Source: Bradyrhizobium manausense
GTDB lineage: Bacteria; Pseudomonadota; Alphaproteobacteria; Rhizobiales; Xanthobacteraceae
Assembly (NCBI RefSeq): GCF_001440035.1
Contig: NZ_LJYG01000048.1
Coordinates: forward strand, 2,322 to 47,959
DNA: 45,638 nt
Direction: 5' to 3'
Under the pieces are notes generated by a model that saw only the letters and a list, made by a program, of their open reading frames with translations, had not been told where the DNA came from and did not search any database. Numbering within the stretch: the stretch's first letter is position 1; each line of letters begins with the position of its first letter. The position numbers and the translations under genes are program-made. Of this stretch, positions 1-8,902 are shown piece by piece.

Positions 1-1
1 G

Positions 2-703
2 CCGTTCGCCGACTATCATCCGCTCACGCGCCTCTGGCGAATCGACTGGCCTCTGACGCGCCAGCTGATCGCGATCGGCGCGCCGATCTCGTTCTCGCTG
101 CTGCTGGAATACGGCCTGTTCTCTTCGGCCGCGCTGTTGATGGGCCTGATCTCGACCACGGCGCTTGCCGCGCACCAGATCGCGCTGCAGGTCACCGCGG
201 TGCTGTTCATGGTTCCGCTCGGCATCGGCATGGCCGCGACCGTGCGGGTCGGCCACGCCTTTGGCCGTGACGATCCGGCCGGCGTTCGGCGCGCGGGGCT
301 CGTCGCGGCGGTGCTCGGCATTGCGTTCGTGGCGGCCCTGACTGTCGGCATCATCCTTGGCCGCTACGAGCTGGGGCGGCTGTTCTTCGGCAGCGACGCG
401 GCCAGCGCGCCGACGATCGAGCTGACCGCGACACTGCTGCTGGTCGGCGCCACCTTCTTCATCGCCGATGCGCTCCAGACCATCATGGGCGGCGCCCTGC
501 GCGGCATCAATGACACCAGGATGACGCTGGCGTTCGCAGCGATTGGCTATTGGTGCGTCGGCTTTCCGATCGCCTGGATGCTCGCCTTCCACGCTGATCT
601 CGGCGCGGTCGGGGTCTGGACCGGGCTGTCGATCGGATCATTCGTTTATGCCGGACTCCTGGTCTTGCGATTCCGGATGCTGACGCGCAAACTGGCGGGA
701 TGA
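2..703 (+). CDS. MATE family efflux transporter, C-terminal part (5' end outside window)
   Basis: The reading frame is open from the first bases of the window, so the start lies upstream; about 233 residues remain. It is a hydrophobic polytopic membrane protein with at least five visible membrane segments. The stretch AAHQIALQVTAVLFMVPLGI followed by GMAATVRVGHAFG is the characteristic second-half motif of MATE (NorM/DinF) antiporters, and IMGGALRGINDTR is the other well-conserved cytoplasmic loop. The family exports drugs and cationic compounds in exchange for Na+ or H+; the substrate here cannot be told. The stop overlaps the next start by four bases (ATGA), which suggests translational coupling with the DUF2867 gene. 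Confidence 0.9.
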   Translation, partial: PFADYHPLTRLWRIDWPLTRQLIAIGAPISFSLLLEYGLFSSAALLMGLISTTALAAHQIALQVTAVLFMVPLGIGMAATVRVGHAFGRDDPAGVRRAGLVAAVLGIAFVAALTVGIILGRYELGRLFFGSDAASAPTIELTATLLLVGATFFIADALQTIMGGALRGINDTRMTLAFAAIGYWCVGFPIAWMLAFHADLGAVGVWTGLSIGSFVYAGLLVLRFRMLTRKLAG

Positions 704-1188
704 CAGGATCCGTTCGCGAAATCACCCCCGATGTCGATGCCGGCGCGGTGCTGGCAGGCGCGCAGTTCATCGATGCGTTTCGCGCGGAGGTCGGCACGAC
801 GCAATTGAGCGCCCGCGAGGCCTGCACAAGAATGGTGCTGCACGGGCCGCGCTGGATCGATATGCTGACGCGCTTGCGCAACATCCTGGTGACCCCCTTC
901 GGCCTGAAAAAATCGGGTGAAGGCGCCTACGCGCCCGGCGGCCTGATCGGCCTGTTTCCCGTGGTGAGCGAGACACCGGAGCGGCTGATCGCCGGCTTCA
1001 ACGACTATCATCTCGATTTCCGTATCGTGGTCGATGTCGCCGGCGAAGCGACGCTTCGCCACGTTACCGTGACCACGCTGGTGAAAACCAACAATTTGCT
1101 CGGGCGGACTTATCTCACGCTCATCACGCCGTTCCACAAGCTCGTCGCCCGCAGCATGATGGGGAGCATCGTGGAGCCCGCGCGATGA
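700..1188 (+). CDS. DUF2867 family protein
   Basis: A 162-residue soluble protein that I assign to DUF2867 from its overall pattern: an N-terminal short segment, a central W-x-D-x-L-x-x-LRN motif (about residues 51-60), GLIGLFPV and then a beta-rich half with GFNDYHLDFRI and TVTTLVKTNN. Function of this family is not established; the fold is probably START/polyketide-cyclase-like, but that is inference. It overlaps the upstream MATE gene by 4 bp and is probably co-transcribed with it. There are no membrane segments and no signal peptide. Confidence 0.75.
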   Translation: MTGSVREITPDVDAGAVLAGAQFIDAFRAEVGTTQLSAREACTRMVLHGPRWIDMLTRLRNILVTPFGLKKSGEGAYAPGGLIGLFPVVSETPERLIAGFNDYHLDFRIVVDVAGEATLRHVTVTTLVKTNNLLGRTYLTLITPFHKLVARSMMGSIVEPAR

Positions 1189-1212
1189 CGCTGCTCCTTT
1201 GCTGTCGCTAGC

Positions 1213-2328
1213 TCACTCCGCGACCTTCACCGGCCCATCCGCCGCCGCCTCCGACCATTCGCCGACGACGCGGTCGAGGTCGCAGAGATTCTGGTGCATC
1301 TGCTCCAGCGAGAAGCCGAGCGCGAAGAAGCGCTCGGCGGTGTCGCTGGTGTGGCCGCGGATCAATCCATCCTGGCGCACGGCCGCCACCGCCTCGGAAT
1401 AATGCTGAAGCGCGACGTGCACGGGATGGATCGGCGGCGCGCCGCTGCCTTCTCGCAGGGCTTCGGCCGCCGATTTGAGGAAGCGCAGGATCGCCGCGCT
1501 CACCTCTGCCAGGGGACCTGCGAGCCTGACCTGCACCTCGGCCGGCAGCGGCACCACGGTGGCGCGGCCGATCATGACGACGTCGTGGCGCAGCCGCAGG
1601 ATCGTGCGCAGCAGGGGACCGGTATCGGGGCCGCTCGACAGCCGCGCCGAACGCTCGCGCTCGGCCTCAGCGCCGATGGTGTTCATGCCCACCATGGCGG
1701 TGCCGATGCCGTCCTGGATCCGATGCAGCGCATCATTGTCGCGGCCGCGGGTCAGGCCCGCGAGCAATTCGCCGAAGGCCTCCGCGATCAGATCGAGCAG
1801 TTTCGCTGCGCTGGGGCGAATCTGGCGCACCGCGCGCGAGGGCAGCACCAGGAAGGAGACCAGGAGGCCCGTCACCGCCCCGACCGCAACCTCGCAGACG
1901 CGGTCGATCGCCGAGGCCATGGGATCGGCATGATGCATCGACGGCAGCACCAGCACGATCACCGCCGTCACCGTCGCGGAGCTGAGATTCGGATAGATCG
2001 CGGCGAGAAAGGAAAGCGGCGCCACGGCCAGCACCAGCAAGCCCAGCAGGCCGAGCTCGCTGGAATAGGGAATCAGGATGGCGATCGCGCCGCCATAGAT
2101 GGCGCCGCCGATCGTGCCGAGCATGTAGTCGCGCGTCGCCTTCAGCGAGCGGCCGACGCTCATCTGGGTCACGATGATCGACGTCAGCACGGCCCAGAGC
2201 GGCAGCATGAGATGCAGCGCGGTGGCGAGCGCATAGGCCCCGGCGGCCGCAACGGTGACCCGGACCGCCAGCCCCAATTGCGTCCTGCGCGACCAGACCC
2301 GGTCGAACAGCTGTCTTGCTGACATCAT
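1213..2328 (-). CDS. FUSC family membrane protein (aromatic acid exporter-like)
   Basis: About 371 residues from the chosen start. The N-terminal half has a basic segment (RRTQLGLAVRVTVAAAGAYALA) and then five or six membrane segments, with the family-typical MLPLWAVLTSIIVTQMSVGRS and LKATRDYMLGTIGGAIYGG. The C-terminal half is a soluble helical domain. This is the architecture of FUSC/ArAE proteins related to the AaeB p-hydroxybenzoate exporter, though at about half the length of full AaeB. I chose the ATG at 2328 because AGGGG lies 9 bases upstream; in-frame ATGs at 2349 and 2412 are possible. It is divergent from the MmgE/PrpD gene, and their shared upstream region is about 120 bp. The substrate is unknown. 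Confidence 0.8.
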   Translation of the reverse strand: MMSARQLFDRVWSRRTQLGLAVRVTVAAAGAYALATALHLMLPLWAVLTSIIVTQMSVGRSLKATRDYMLGTIGGAIYGGAIAILIPYSSELGLLGLLVLAVAPLSFLAAIYPNLSSATVTAVIVLVLPSMHHADPMASAIDRVCEVAVGAVTGLLVSFLVLPSRAVRQIRPSAAKLLDLIAEAFGELLAGLTRGRDNDALHRIQDGIGTAMVGMNTIGAEAERERSARLSSGPDTGPLLRTILRLRHDVVMIGRATVVPLPAEVQVRLAGPLAEVSAAILRFLKSAAEALREGSGAPPIHPVHVALQHYSEAVAAVRQDGLIRGHTSDTAERFFALGFSLEQMHQNLCDLDRVVGEWSEAAADGPVKVAE

Positions 2329-2451
2329 CGTCAAACGCCCCTGCGCCATCCGCTCGCGCCAACCAAAAGCATAGCTGATGCCCGCAGCCCCAAGGCTGCT
2401 TGAAAGGCCCAATCAGCCCGCCTAACTTGCCGGCCAAAACGAGGAAACACG

Positions 2452-3822
2452 ATGGCCCACGAAACCGCAACGCTCGCTGCCTATGTCGCCAGGCTGAAAT
2501 TCGCCGATATCCCGGCGGAGGTGCTGGATCGCGCCAAGGTGCTGACGCTGGACTTTCTGGGCAGCGCGATCCGGGCGCGGCGCGAGGCCGAATCCACCCC
2601 GTCGCTGCTGAAGACGCTGGAAGCGCTGTCGCTCGATGCCAGGGGCGAGGCCACCGTGTTCGGCGATTCCAAGACCTGGACCCCGGCCGTGGCGGCGCTG
2701 CTCAACGGGGCGCTCGGCCATTCCCTCGATTTCGACGATACGCATGCGGATTCCTCGCTGCATCCGAGCGCACCGGTGGTTCCGGCCGCTTTCGCCGTCG
2801 GCGAGATGGTCGGCGCTTCCGGCCGCGAGGTGCTGACGGCGATCGTCGCGGGCTATGAGGTGTGCTGCCGGCTCGGCAACGCGCTCGACCCGACCTCGCA
2901 TTATGCGCGCGGCTTCCACCCGACCGCGACGGCGGGCACCTACGGCGCGGCAGCTGCGGCGGCGAAACTGTTCGGGCTGTCCGAGCAACAAATCATCGCC
3001 GCGTTCGGCGTCGCCGGCAGCCAGGCTGCGGGCTCGCTGCAATTCCTTGTCAATGGCGCCTGGAACAAGCGCTACCAGGTCGGCGCCGCCGCGATGAACG
3101 GCGTGGTCGCAGCGACCTTGGCGCGCAATGATTTCGTCGGCGCGACGGAATCGGTCGAAGGCAAGCACGGCCTGCTCGCCGGCTACACCGACGACGCGCA
3201 TCCCGACAAGGCGGTCGCCGGGCTCGGCAAGACCTACGAGACCATGAAGATCGGCGTGAAGCCTTATCCGAGCTGCCGCTACACCCATGCCGCGATCGAC
3301 GCGCTGATCGCGATGCGGCGCGAGCACAATCTGACGCCCGACCAGGTCAAGCACGTCCAGATCGGCCTGCATCGCAACGGCATCACGCTGACTGGTGACG
3401 CCGCCACCAAGCGGCATCCGACCTCTGTTGTCGGCGGCCAGTTCTCGATGTTCTTCACCGGCGCGCTCGCGCTCGACCAGGGCTCGTTCGGCTGGGACGA
3501 TTACGCCAGGCTGGGCGATGCCGCCATCGACGCGCTCGCCGACAAGTTCGAGGTGGTGCAGGACGACCGGTTAGAGGTTGGTCGCACCCATCCTTTTGGC
3601 GCACGCGTCAGCATCACCACTGAAGACGGCGTGCACGAGCGGCTCTACGCCGATCCCTCAGGCGAGCCGAACTCATTCCCTGATGCGCAGGCGATGCAGC
3701 AGAAGTTTCTGACGCTGGCACGGCCCGTGCTGAAGGCACGGGCCGACAAATTCGCCGACGCGATCATGACGCTGGAGCGGTTCGACCGCGTCGCGACAGC
3801 GACGGAACTGGGACGGCAATAG
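2452..3822 (+). CDS. MmgE/PrpD family protein
   Basis: 456 residues, the usual length of MmgE/PrpD proteins. Supporting motifs are FLGSAIRARREAE near the N-terminus, LNGALGHSLDFDDTHADSS (about residues 84-102, the family active-site region), GFHPTATAGTYGAAAAAAKL, and KPYPSCRYTHAAIDAL. Known members include 2-methylcitrate dehydratase PrpD and cis-aconitate decarboxylase, so a dehydratase or decarboxylase acting on a tricarboxylic acid is likely. Methylcitrate genes (prpB, prpC) are not adjacent, so I do not assign PrpD itself. The start is supported by GAGGA 7 bases upstream of the ATG. Confidence 0.85.
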   Translation: MAHETATLAAYVARLKFADIPAEVLDRAKVLTLDFLGSAIRARREAESTPSLLKTLEALSLDARGEATVFGDSKTWTPAVAALLNGALGHSLDFDDTHADSSLHPSAPVVPAAFAVGEMVGASGREVLTAIVAGYEVCCRLGNALDPTSHYARGFHPTATAGTYGAAAAAAKLFGLSEQQIIAAFGVAGSQAAGSLQFLVNGAWNKRYQVGAAAMNGVVAATLARNDFVGATESVEGKHGLLAGYTDDAHPDKAVAGLGKTYETMKIGVKPYPSCRYTHAAIDALIAMRREHNLTPDQVKHVQIGLHRNGITLTGDAATKRHPTSVVGGQFSMFFTGALALDQGSFGWDDYARLGDAAIDALADKFEVVQDDRLEVGRTHPFGARVSITTEDGVHERLYADPSGEPNSFPDAQAMQQKFLTLARPVLKARADKFADAIMTLERFDRVATATELGRQ

Positions 3823-3826
3823 CCGC

Positions 3827-5254
3827 CTAGTTCACGCCCGCCAGCTTCCCATTCTCGCGCGTGACAGCCACGACATCGCGGACGAGATCGAATACGCCGT
3901 CGGCTTGCGGCGGAAAGTTCGGCGAGCGGCCCATTCGCACGATCACGAGCTTCTCCGAGGGGATCACGATCGTGTACTGCCCGATCGTGCCCTTGGCGAA
4001 GAAGGCGTCGCGCGGCCAGCCGTGGTCGACGCGAAATCTTGCGCCAAAACTGTTGCCCTGATTGGTCCAGAACCCCGCGCCGATGCCGACCCAGGCGTTC
4101 GGCGTGGCGGACACCGAATAATTCACCCAGCCCTCCGGCAGGATGCGCTTGCCGCCGACGACGCCGTCGTCGAGATAAAGCTGGCCGAACCGGGCCCAGT
4201 CGCGCGCGGACGCCATCATCTCGCCGGAGCCCTCGATCGTGCCTGAAGCGTCGAGCTGCAGCGTGACGTCGTGCATGCCGAGCGGCGCGAACAATTCGCG
4301 GCGCGCCAAGGCGAGCGCGTCAGTGGGCTTGCCGCCGGCGGCGTTGCGGATCAGCTGCGCGAGGATGAGGAAGTTGCCGTCGTGATAATTCCACGCCGTG
4401 CCCGGCGCGGCCGCGAGCGGCGCGCGCTCGGCAAAATCAGCCATATCGTCCTCGGCATATTTCATCGTGTTGACCGGTTCGAGTACCGAGCCAAGCTTGG
4501 CCTCCAACGAGCTTCCGAGTGCGATGCCGGCGGTGTGACGCAGCAATTGATCGACGGTGATGGCATGGCGCGGATCGTCAGGATTTTGCCAGGCAGCGAC
4601 GGGCGCGGGCCCGTCGAGCTTCAGCTTGCCCTGGCGCACCAGGATGCCCGTCAGCGCCGAGGTCACCGACTTCGTCATGGAGAAACCGAGCAGCTGCGTC
4701 TGCGGCCCGATCCCGTCGGCGTAGCGCTCGGCAATGACGCGGCCGGCCTTCATGACGACGATCGCGCGGGTGCGGCGATAAGGCGGCTGCGCGGGCTCGG
4801 CAAAGGCGCGGCCGAGCGCCGCTGCCAGGCCCTCGCTTTGCGGGACTACAAGTCCCGGGCCGGCGATCTCGGGCAGCAACGCGGGCTGCTGGTCGTCGGA
4901 CGGCAATGCGACAGCGGTGATCCCCTGCCCGTGCTCCAGCGTGCAACCGAGCCCCTCGCGATAGACGGCGTGGCTGGGGCCGATACCGAACAGGGACACC
5001 GTGACATCCTTGCGCGCACGATCGATCTGCAAATTCATCGCCCAGGTCAGCAGACCCGCGCCCGGCATCGCGTCGGTGGTCTCGACGAGGTCGCGTTGCG
5101 GATCGAGGCCGGAGACGAAAACGTCCGAGCAGAGCGTGTGGGCGATGAAGCCGGTGGCAACCTTCGGCACGTCGCGGGCCCGCGCCGCGCCGAGCGCGAG
5201 GGCGCCACAGGCGATCGTGGTGGTAAGGAGGATGATCTTGCGGCGACGGGTCAC
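3827..5254 (-). CDS. Serine hydrolase, beta-lactamase/esterase family, exported
   Basis: 475 residues starting at GTG with GGAG 7 bases upstream. The N-terminus (RRRK, a hydrophobic stretch, then ARA before RD) is a good Sec signal peptide with probable cleavage near residue 27. The catalytic SxxK motif is S192-M-T-K195 in GFSMTKSVTSALTG, followed by Tyr290 in the WNYHDGN segment and a C-terminal AKGTIGQY strand resembling the third (KTG/HxG) motif. This is the class C beta-lactamase/family VIII esterase fold. The N-terminal ~150 residues are not part of that fold. Substrate unknown; a periplasmic esterase or amidase is the best guess. It converges on the MmgE/PrpD gene with a 4-bp gap. Confidence 0.85.
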   Translation of the reverse strand: MTRRRKIILLTTTIACGALALGAARARDVPKVATGFIAHTLCSDVFVSGLDPQRDLVETTDAMPGAGLLTWAMNLQIDRARKDVTVSLFGIGPSHAVYREGLGCTLEHGQGITAVALPSDDQQPALLPEIAGPGLVVPQSEGLAAALGRAFAEPAQPPYRRTRAIVVMKAGRVIAERYADGIGPQTQLLGFSMTKSVTSALTGILVRQGKLKLDGPAPVAAWQNPDDPRHAITVDQLLRHTAGIALGSSLEAKLGSVLEPVNTMKYAEDDMADFAERAPLAAAPGTAWNYHDGNFLILAQLIRNAAGGKPTDALALARRELFAPLGMHDVTLQLDASGTIEGSGEMMASARDWARFGQLYLDDGVVGGKRILPEGWVNYSVSATPNAWVGIGAGFWTNQGNSFGARFRVDHGWPRDAFFAKGTIGQYTIVIPSEKLVIVRMGRSPNFPPQADGVFDLVRDVVAVTRENGKLAGVN

Positions 5255-5398
5255 GGGCTTTCTCCGGCTTGGGGGCGACTGCAGGAGAGCAAGCCGGGGT
5301 GGGCGATAGGCGCTCGCCGGATTTGGAAATCGGCCTCGTCGAAACTGATCGGGGCTGATTGATTTTGGAATCCTTAAGTGATTTCAAGGGTCTGAGAT

Positions 5399-6457
5399 CT
5401 AGGCCGCGTCGGCCTTGAGACGGCGGTACTCGGTCGGCGTCACGCCGGTCACAGCCTTGAAGGCGCGGTTGAACGGGCCGAGGGACTGGAAGCCGGCGTC
5501 CATCGCGATGGTGATGACGGGAACCTCGACCTGGGTGGGATCGGCCAGCGCGGCCTTGGCCTCCTCGATGCGATGGTTGTTCAGGAACACATTGAAGTTG
5601 CGATAACCGAGCCGCTGGTTGATCAGTCGGCGCAACCGGTATTCGGGAATCTTCAGCCGGCCCGCCAGCACGCCGATGGTGATGTTCTCCTGGCGATAGA
5701 TCCGCTCGTCCGCCATCAGCCGCATCAGGGCGTCGATAAGCTTTTGATCGGCGGCGTCGGCCGCTGGCTGACTGGAAGCAACAGGGATTGCGGGCGCCGC
5801 GGCGGCCGGAAACAGATCCGCCCCGTCAACGCGCATCATGGCATAGACGATCGCCGCGACGGTCAAGGTGAGCGCGCCAGCGCTGATGGTTTCGGCGACG
5901 GCGCCGACATGGTAGCCGGCAGCGGCGATCTGGAGTACCGCGTTCAGCCCGCCATAGAGCGCGATGGCGCAGACGATGAAGACGCGAGCGCTGCGGCGGC
6001 GCTCGACCAGGTCGGCCGGCCAGGAGGCGATCATCTGCCCGACCGCAAGCGCGATGAAGCCGAGCACGATCAGATTGACCACCGTGACCGAGAACCGCAC
6101 ATGGCCGCCGGGTGCAATCCAGACGCAGCCCGCGAAGCTGTAGGCCGCGACCGCCGCCCAGATCAAACCATGCCACCAGCGCAGGCGGAACTCGTCGTCG
6201 AACAGGGCGCGCGTGAACAACCAGAACACCACGATGGTGGCGGTCGATATTGCGATCAGCGGCGCATGCCAGAGCGGGACCCGCGACGTGACATCCAGCG
6301 AATAGCTCACCGCATGTGCGACCGAGCCCAGCACGAAGGCCGCGCCAAGGCGTGCAGCCAGCACATTGCGATAATCATGTAACAGCGACGCCGCCAGCAT
6401 CAGCAGCAGCGCGACGCTGGCCGCGCGAAAGGCGAGGTCGAGGGTGGCAAGGGTCAT
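5399..6457 (-). CDS. AraC family regulator with membrane-embedded N-terminal half
   Basis: 352 residues. Residues about 1-215 contain roughly six to seven hydrophobic segments with short basic loops. After a Pro/Ala linker, residues about 245-350 form a standard AraC two-helix-turn-helix domain: ITIGVLAGRLKIPEYRLRRLIN for the first HTH and ITIAMDAGFQSLGPFNRAFKAVTGVTPTEYRR for the second, with the typical family signature. A membrane sensor directly joined to a DNA-binding domain suggests one-component sensing at the membrane. Target genes are unknown; the downstream serine hydrolase on the same strand is a possible one. I am sure of the AraC domain and fairly sure of the membrane half. Confidence 0.87.
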   Translation of the reverse strand: MTLATLDLAFRAASVALLLMLAASLLHDYRNVLAARLGAAFVLGSVAHAVSYSLDVTSRVPLWHAPLIAISTATIVVFWLFTRALFDDEFRLRWWHGLIWAAVAAYSFAGCVWIAPGGHVRFSVTVVNLIVLGFIALAVGQMIASWPADLVERRRSARVFIVCAIALYGGLNAVLQIAAAGYHVGAVAETISAGALTLTVAAIVYAMMRVDGADLFPAAAAPAIPVASSQPAADAADQKLIDALMRLMADERIYRQENITIGVLAGRLKIPEYRLRRLINQRLGYRNFNVFLNNHRIEEAKAALADPTQVEVPVITIAMDAGFQSLGPFNRAFKAVTGVTPTEYRRLKADAA

Positions 6458-6815
6458 CGGATCATGCGATCGATCGCGGTTGCGGTCGGTCGAACATCGT
6501 TCGTTGCGGCGCTTTTTTCAAGGACGATCCGCACGTCGACCGTCATCGCCCAGTTTTACAAATCGTAGGGTGGGCAGAGCGACTTGTCCGGCGTAGCTCG
6601 AAGAGCGAAGACGGAAGCGTGCCCACGGCTTCTTCTCGATTAGAGGAGGAACGTGGGCACGGCGCTGACGCGCCTTTGCCCACCCTACGGCAGATCGTCG
6701 TCGCGCACGACAGCGGAGTACGGCGCTATTGTATCTGTGACGTCTGGTTCCGGCTTTGTCGCGACGGCGATGTGAAATCCTGCTACAATCCTGCCGCCAA
6801 GAAAAGGAGCCCGTC
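6458..6815. other. Non-coding interval between AraC regulator and pirin
   Basis: 358 bases without a credible gene. The middle is occupied by a palindromic repeat (6564-6689, listed separately). The remaining flanks should hold the promoters for the divergent AraC-type gene and the pirin gene; I see no convincing promoter match. The pirin ribosome binding site AAGGAG lies at the right end. Confidence 0.6.
6564..6689. repeat. Palindromic intergenic repeat with CGTAGGGTGGGCA ends
   Basis: A 126-bp element. The ends are a perfect 13-bp inverted repeat (CGTAGGGTGGGCA at 6564-6576, TGCCCACCCTACG at 6677-6689). Nested inside is a second 10-bp pair (CGTGCCCACG at 6618-6627 and CGTGGGCACG at 6652-6661), and in the left half a small hairpin (TCCG..GCTC gaa GAGC..CGGA). 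I recognise this as a repeat type common between Bradyrhizobium genes. The same end sequence appears at the right edge of the window (45630-45638). Confidence 0.8.
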
Positions 6816-7733
6816 ATGAGCTGGATGCCTGATAACGATCCCGTGCTCGGCGATCCCAAAACATGCGACGCGCTCGATCTCGTCATCGTGCCGCGCACCC
6901 GCGATCTCGGCGATGGATTCGAGGTGCGGCGGGCGCTGCCGCATGGCAAGCGGCAAATGGTCGGGCCCTTCATCTTCTTCGATCATTTCGGCCCGGTGCA
7001 GTTCGTCTCCGGCAAGGGCATGGACGTGCGGCCGCATCCGCATATCGGGCTTGCCACCGTCACCTATTTGTTCGACGGGTCCATCATGCATCGCGACAGC
7101 GAAGGCAACGTGCAGGAGATCGCACCGGGTGCGATGAACCTGATGACCGCGGGGCGCGGCATCGCCCATTCCGAGCGCACGCCGGATGCGCAACGCGCCT
7201 CGGGCCAGAAGATGCTTGGCCTGCAAAGCTGGATCGCGCTGCCTGAAGGCTCCGAGGAGATCGATCCTTCGTTCCAGCATTATGCGGCGGGTGACCTGCC
7301 GATGATCTCCGAGCGCGATTTTACCGCGCGCGTGATCGCAGGCTCCGCCTTCGGCATCACCTCGCCGGTGAAAATGGTCTCGCCCTGGTTCTACACCGAG
7401 GTCACGGCCGCGGCGGGTGCGAGCGTGCCGCTCGACCCCGATCATGAGGAGCGCGCGATCTACGTCGTCGACGGCGAGGTCGAGATCGCCAATGAGCGCT
7501 ACGAGGGGCCACGGCTGTTGATCTTCCGCCCCGGCGACCGCATCACCGTGAAGGCGCTCAAGGCCACGCGGATGATGTTTCTCGGCGGCGATGCACTGGA
7601 AGGCCCGCGCCACATCTGGTGGAATTTCGTCTCCTCCAGCAAGGAGCGGATCGAGCAGGCCAAGCAGGACTGGAAAACCGGCCGCTTCGCCACAGTTCCG
7701 CAGGAACATGAGTTCATTCCACTGCCGGAATAG
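6816..7733 (+). CDS. Pirin family protein
   Basis: 305 residues, bicupin. The metal-binding set of pirins is intact: His74 and His76 in RPHPHIGLATVTYLF, His118 and Glu120 in GRGIAHSE, matching the four iron ligands of human pirin. The C-terminal cupin carries the pirin_C pattern around ALEGPRHIWWNFVSSS. Some bacterial pirins have quercetinase activity, others regulate metabolic enzymes; neither can be assigned here. The start at 6816 is preferred over an upstream in-frame start because AAGGAG sits 7 bases before it and homology begins there. It lies in the same direction as purC, 63 bp apart. Confidence 0.9.
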   Translation: MSWMPDNDPVLGDPKTCDALDLVIVPRTRDLGDGFEVRRALPHGKRQMVGPFIFFDHFGPVQFVSGKGMDVRPHPHIGLATVTYLFDGSIMHRDSEGNVQEIAPGAMNLMTAGRGIAHSERTPDAQRASGQKMLGLQSWIALPEGSEEIDPSFQHYAAGDLPMISERDFTARVIAGSAFGITSPVKMVSPWFYTEVTAAAGASVPLDPDHEERAIYVVDGEVEIANERYEGPRLLIFRPGDRITVKALKATRMMFLGGDALEGPRHIWWNFVSSSKERIEQAKQDWKTGRFATVPQEHEFIPLPE

Positions 7734-7796
7734 GCTAATCCCGTTTCCGGGCGCGCCATCGGGCGCGACCGGATATCCCTTCCGAAGGCTGTGCCG

Positions 7797-8711
7797 ATGA
7801 CCACCATGCTCTCCAGCGACCTGCCCCTGACCAAGATCGGCCGCGGCAAGGTGCGCGATATCTACGCCGTCGATGACGACCGCCTGCTGCTGCTGACCAC
7901 CGACCGCATCAGCGCCTTCGACGTCGTGATGGCCGAGACCATTCCGATGAAAGGCGCGGTCCTCACGCAGATCAGCGCGTACTGGTTCAGAAAGCTCGAA
8001 GGCATCGTGCCGCATCACATGATCAGCGCCGATGCCGACGAGATCGTCGCAGCCGTACCGGCGTTGAAGCCGCATCGCGCCGAGATCCTCGGCCGCGCCA
8101 TGCTATGCCGCCGCACCACCGTGTTTCCGATCGAATGCGTGATCCGCGGCTATCTCTCCGGCTCGGCCTGGAAGGAGTATGCGACGAGCGGCACGCTGGC
8201 AGGGGAGAAGCTCAAGGCCGGCCTCGTCGAGAGCGAGAAGCTGGAGCCTGCGATCTTCAGTCCGGCGACCAAGGCCGAGACCGGCCATGACGAGAACATC
8301 ACCATCGCCAAGATGCGCGAAGTTGTCGGCGACGAGGTCGCCTACACGCTCGAGAGCATGACGCGCGCGATCTATACGCTCGGCGAGGAGCTGGCGCGCG
8401 AGCAGGGCATCATCATCGCCGACACCAAGTTCGAGTTCGGCCGCGACAAGAACGGCCGCATCATCCTGATCGACGAAGTCATGACGCCGGACTCGTCGCG
8501 CTTCTGGGCGGTCGATGCTTACAAGCCCGGCCAGCCGCAAGCGAGCTTCGACAAGCAGCCCTTGCGCGACTATCTCGACACCGAGCGCCGCGCCGGCCGC
8601 TGGAACGGCGACGCCCCGCCGCCGCCACTGCCCGCGAGCGTGGTGGATGCAACCAGCAAGCGATATCTGGAAGCGTATCGGCGAGTGACGGGGCAAGAGC
8701 TGAAGATTTAG
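7797..8711 (+). CDS. purC: Phosphoribosylaminoimidazole-succinocarboxamide synthase, long type
   Basis: 304 residues from the ATG at 7797 (GAAGG 8 bases upstream; a GTG at 7791 is in frame). SAICAR synthase joins CAIR and aspartate with ATP in purine synthesis. Visible signatures are [11 protein letters not shown], the [19 protein letters not shown] block, [12 protein letters not shown] and [14 protein letters not shown]. The length and sequence fit the ~300-residue type similar to yeast Ade1 rather than the ~240-residue E. coli type. Other pur genes are not nearby, so a second, short purC may exist elsewhere in the genome; that is inference from other Rhizobiales. Confidence 0.93.
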   Translation: MTTMLSSDLPLTKIGRGKVRDIYAVDDDRLLLLTTDRISAFDVVMAETIPMKGAVLTQISAYWFRKLEGIVPHHMISADADEIVAAVPALKPHRAEILGRAMLCRRTTVFPIECVIRGYLSGSAWKEYATSGTLAGEKLKAGLVESEKLEPAIFSPATKAETGHDENITIAKMREVVGDEVAYTLESMTRAIYTLGEELAREQGIIIADTKFEFGRDKNGRIILIDEVMTPDSSRFWAVDAYKPGQPQASFDKQPLRDYLDTERRAGRWNGDAPPPPLPASVVDATSKRYLEAYRRVTGQELKI

Positions 8712-8733
8712 GCCGCGCTATTTCGTCTCGTTC

Positions 8734-8886
8734 CGTCATTGCGAGGAGCGCGCGACAAAATTGCGAAGCATTTTTGCGCCGATGCGACGAAGCAGTCCAG
8801 ACTGAATCCGCAGAGGGATTCCGGATTGCTTCGCGGAGCCTGTCATCGGGCCGCGCTTCGCGCGGACCCGGTGGCTCGCAATGACG
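8734..8886. repeat. Palindromic intergenic repeat, CGTCATTGCGAG family, long form
   Basis: A 153-bp element between the convergent purC and gabD genes. Its outer arms are CGTCATTGCGAG (8734-8745) and CTCGCAATGACG (8875-8886). Interior palindromes include a GAAGCAgTCC / GGAtTGCTTC pair and a GCGC-ttc-GCGC type hairpin near 8850-8870. It is a composite relative of the shorter copies at 12549-12628 and 28274-28354. It starts 22 bp after the purC stop and may also act as a transcription stop. Confidence 0.8.
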
Positions 8887-8902
8887 TGGAGGAGCCGGGG
8901 GG

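Noticed and set aside
2349..2412. Longer N-terminus of the FUSC protein
   Set aside because: The extra residues show no homology-like pattern and the upstream ATGs lack a good ribosome binding site compared with 2328.
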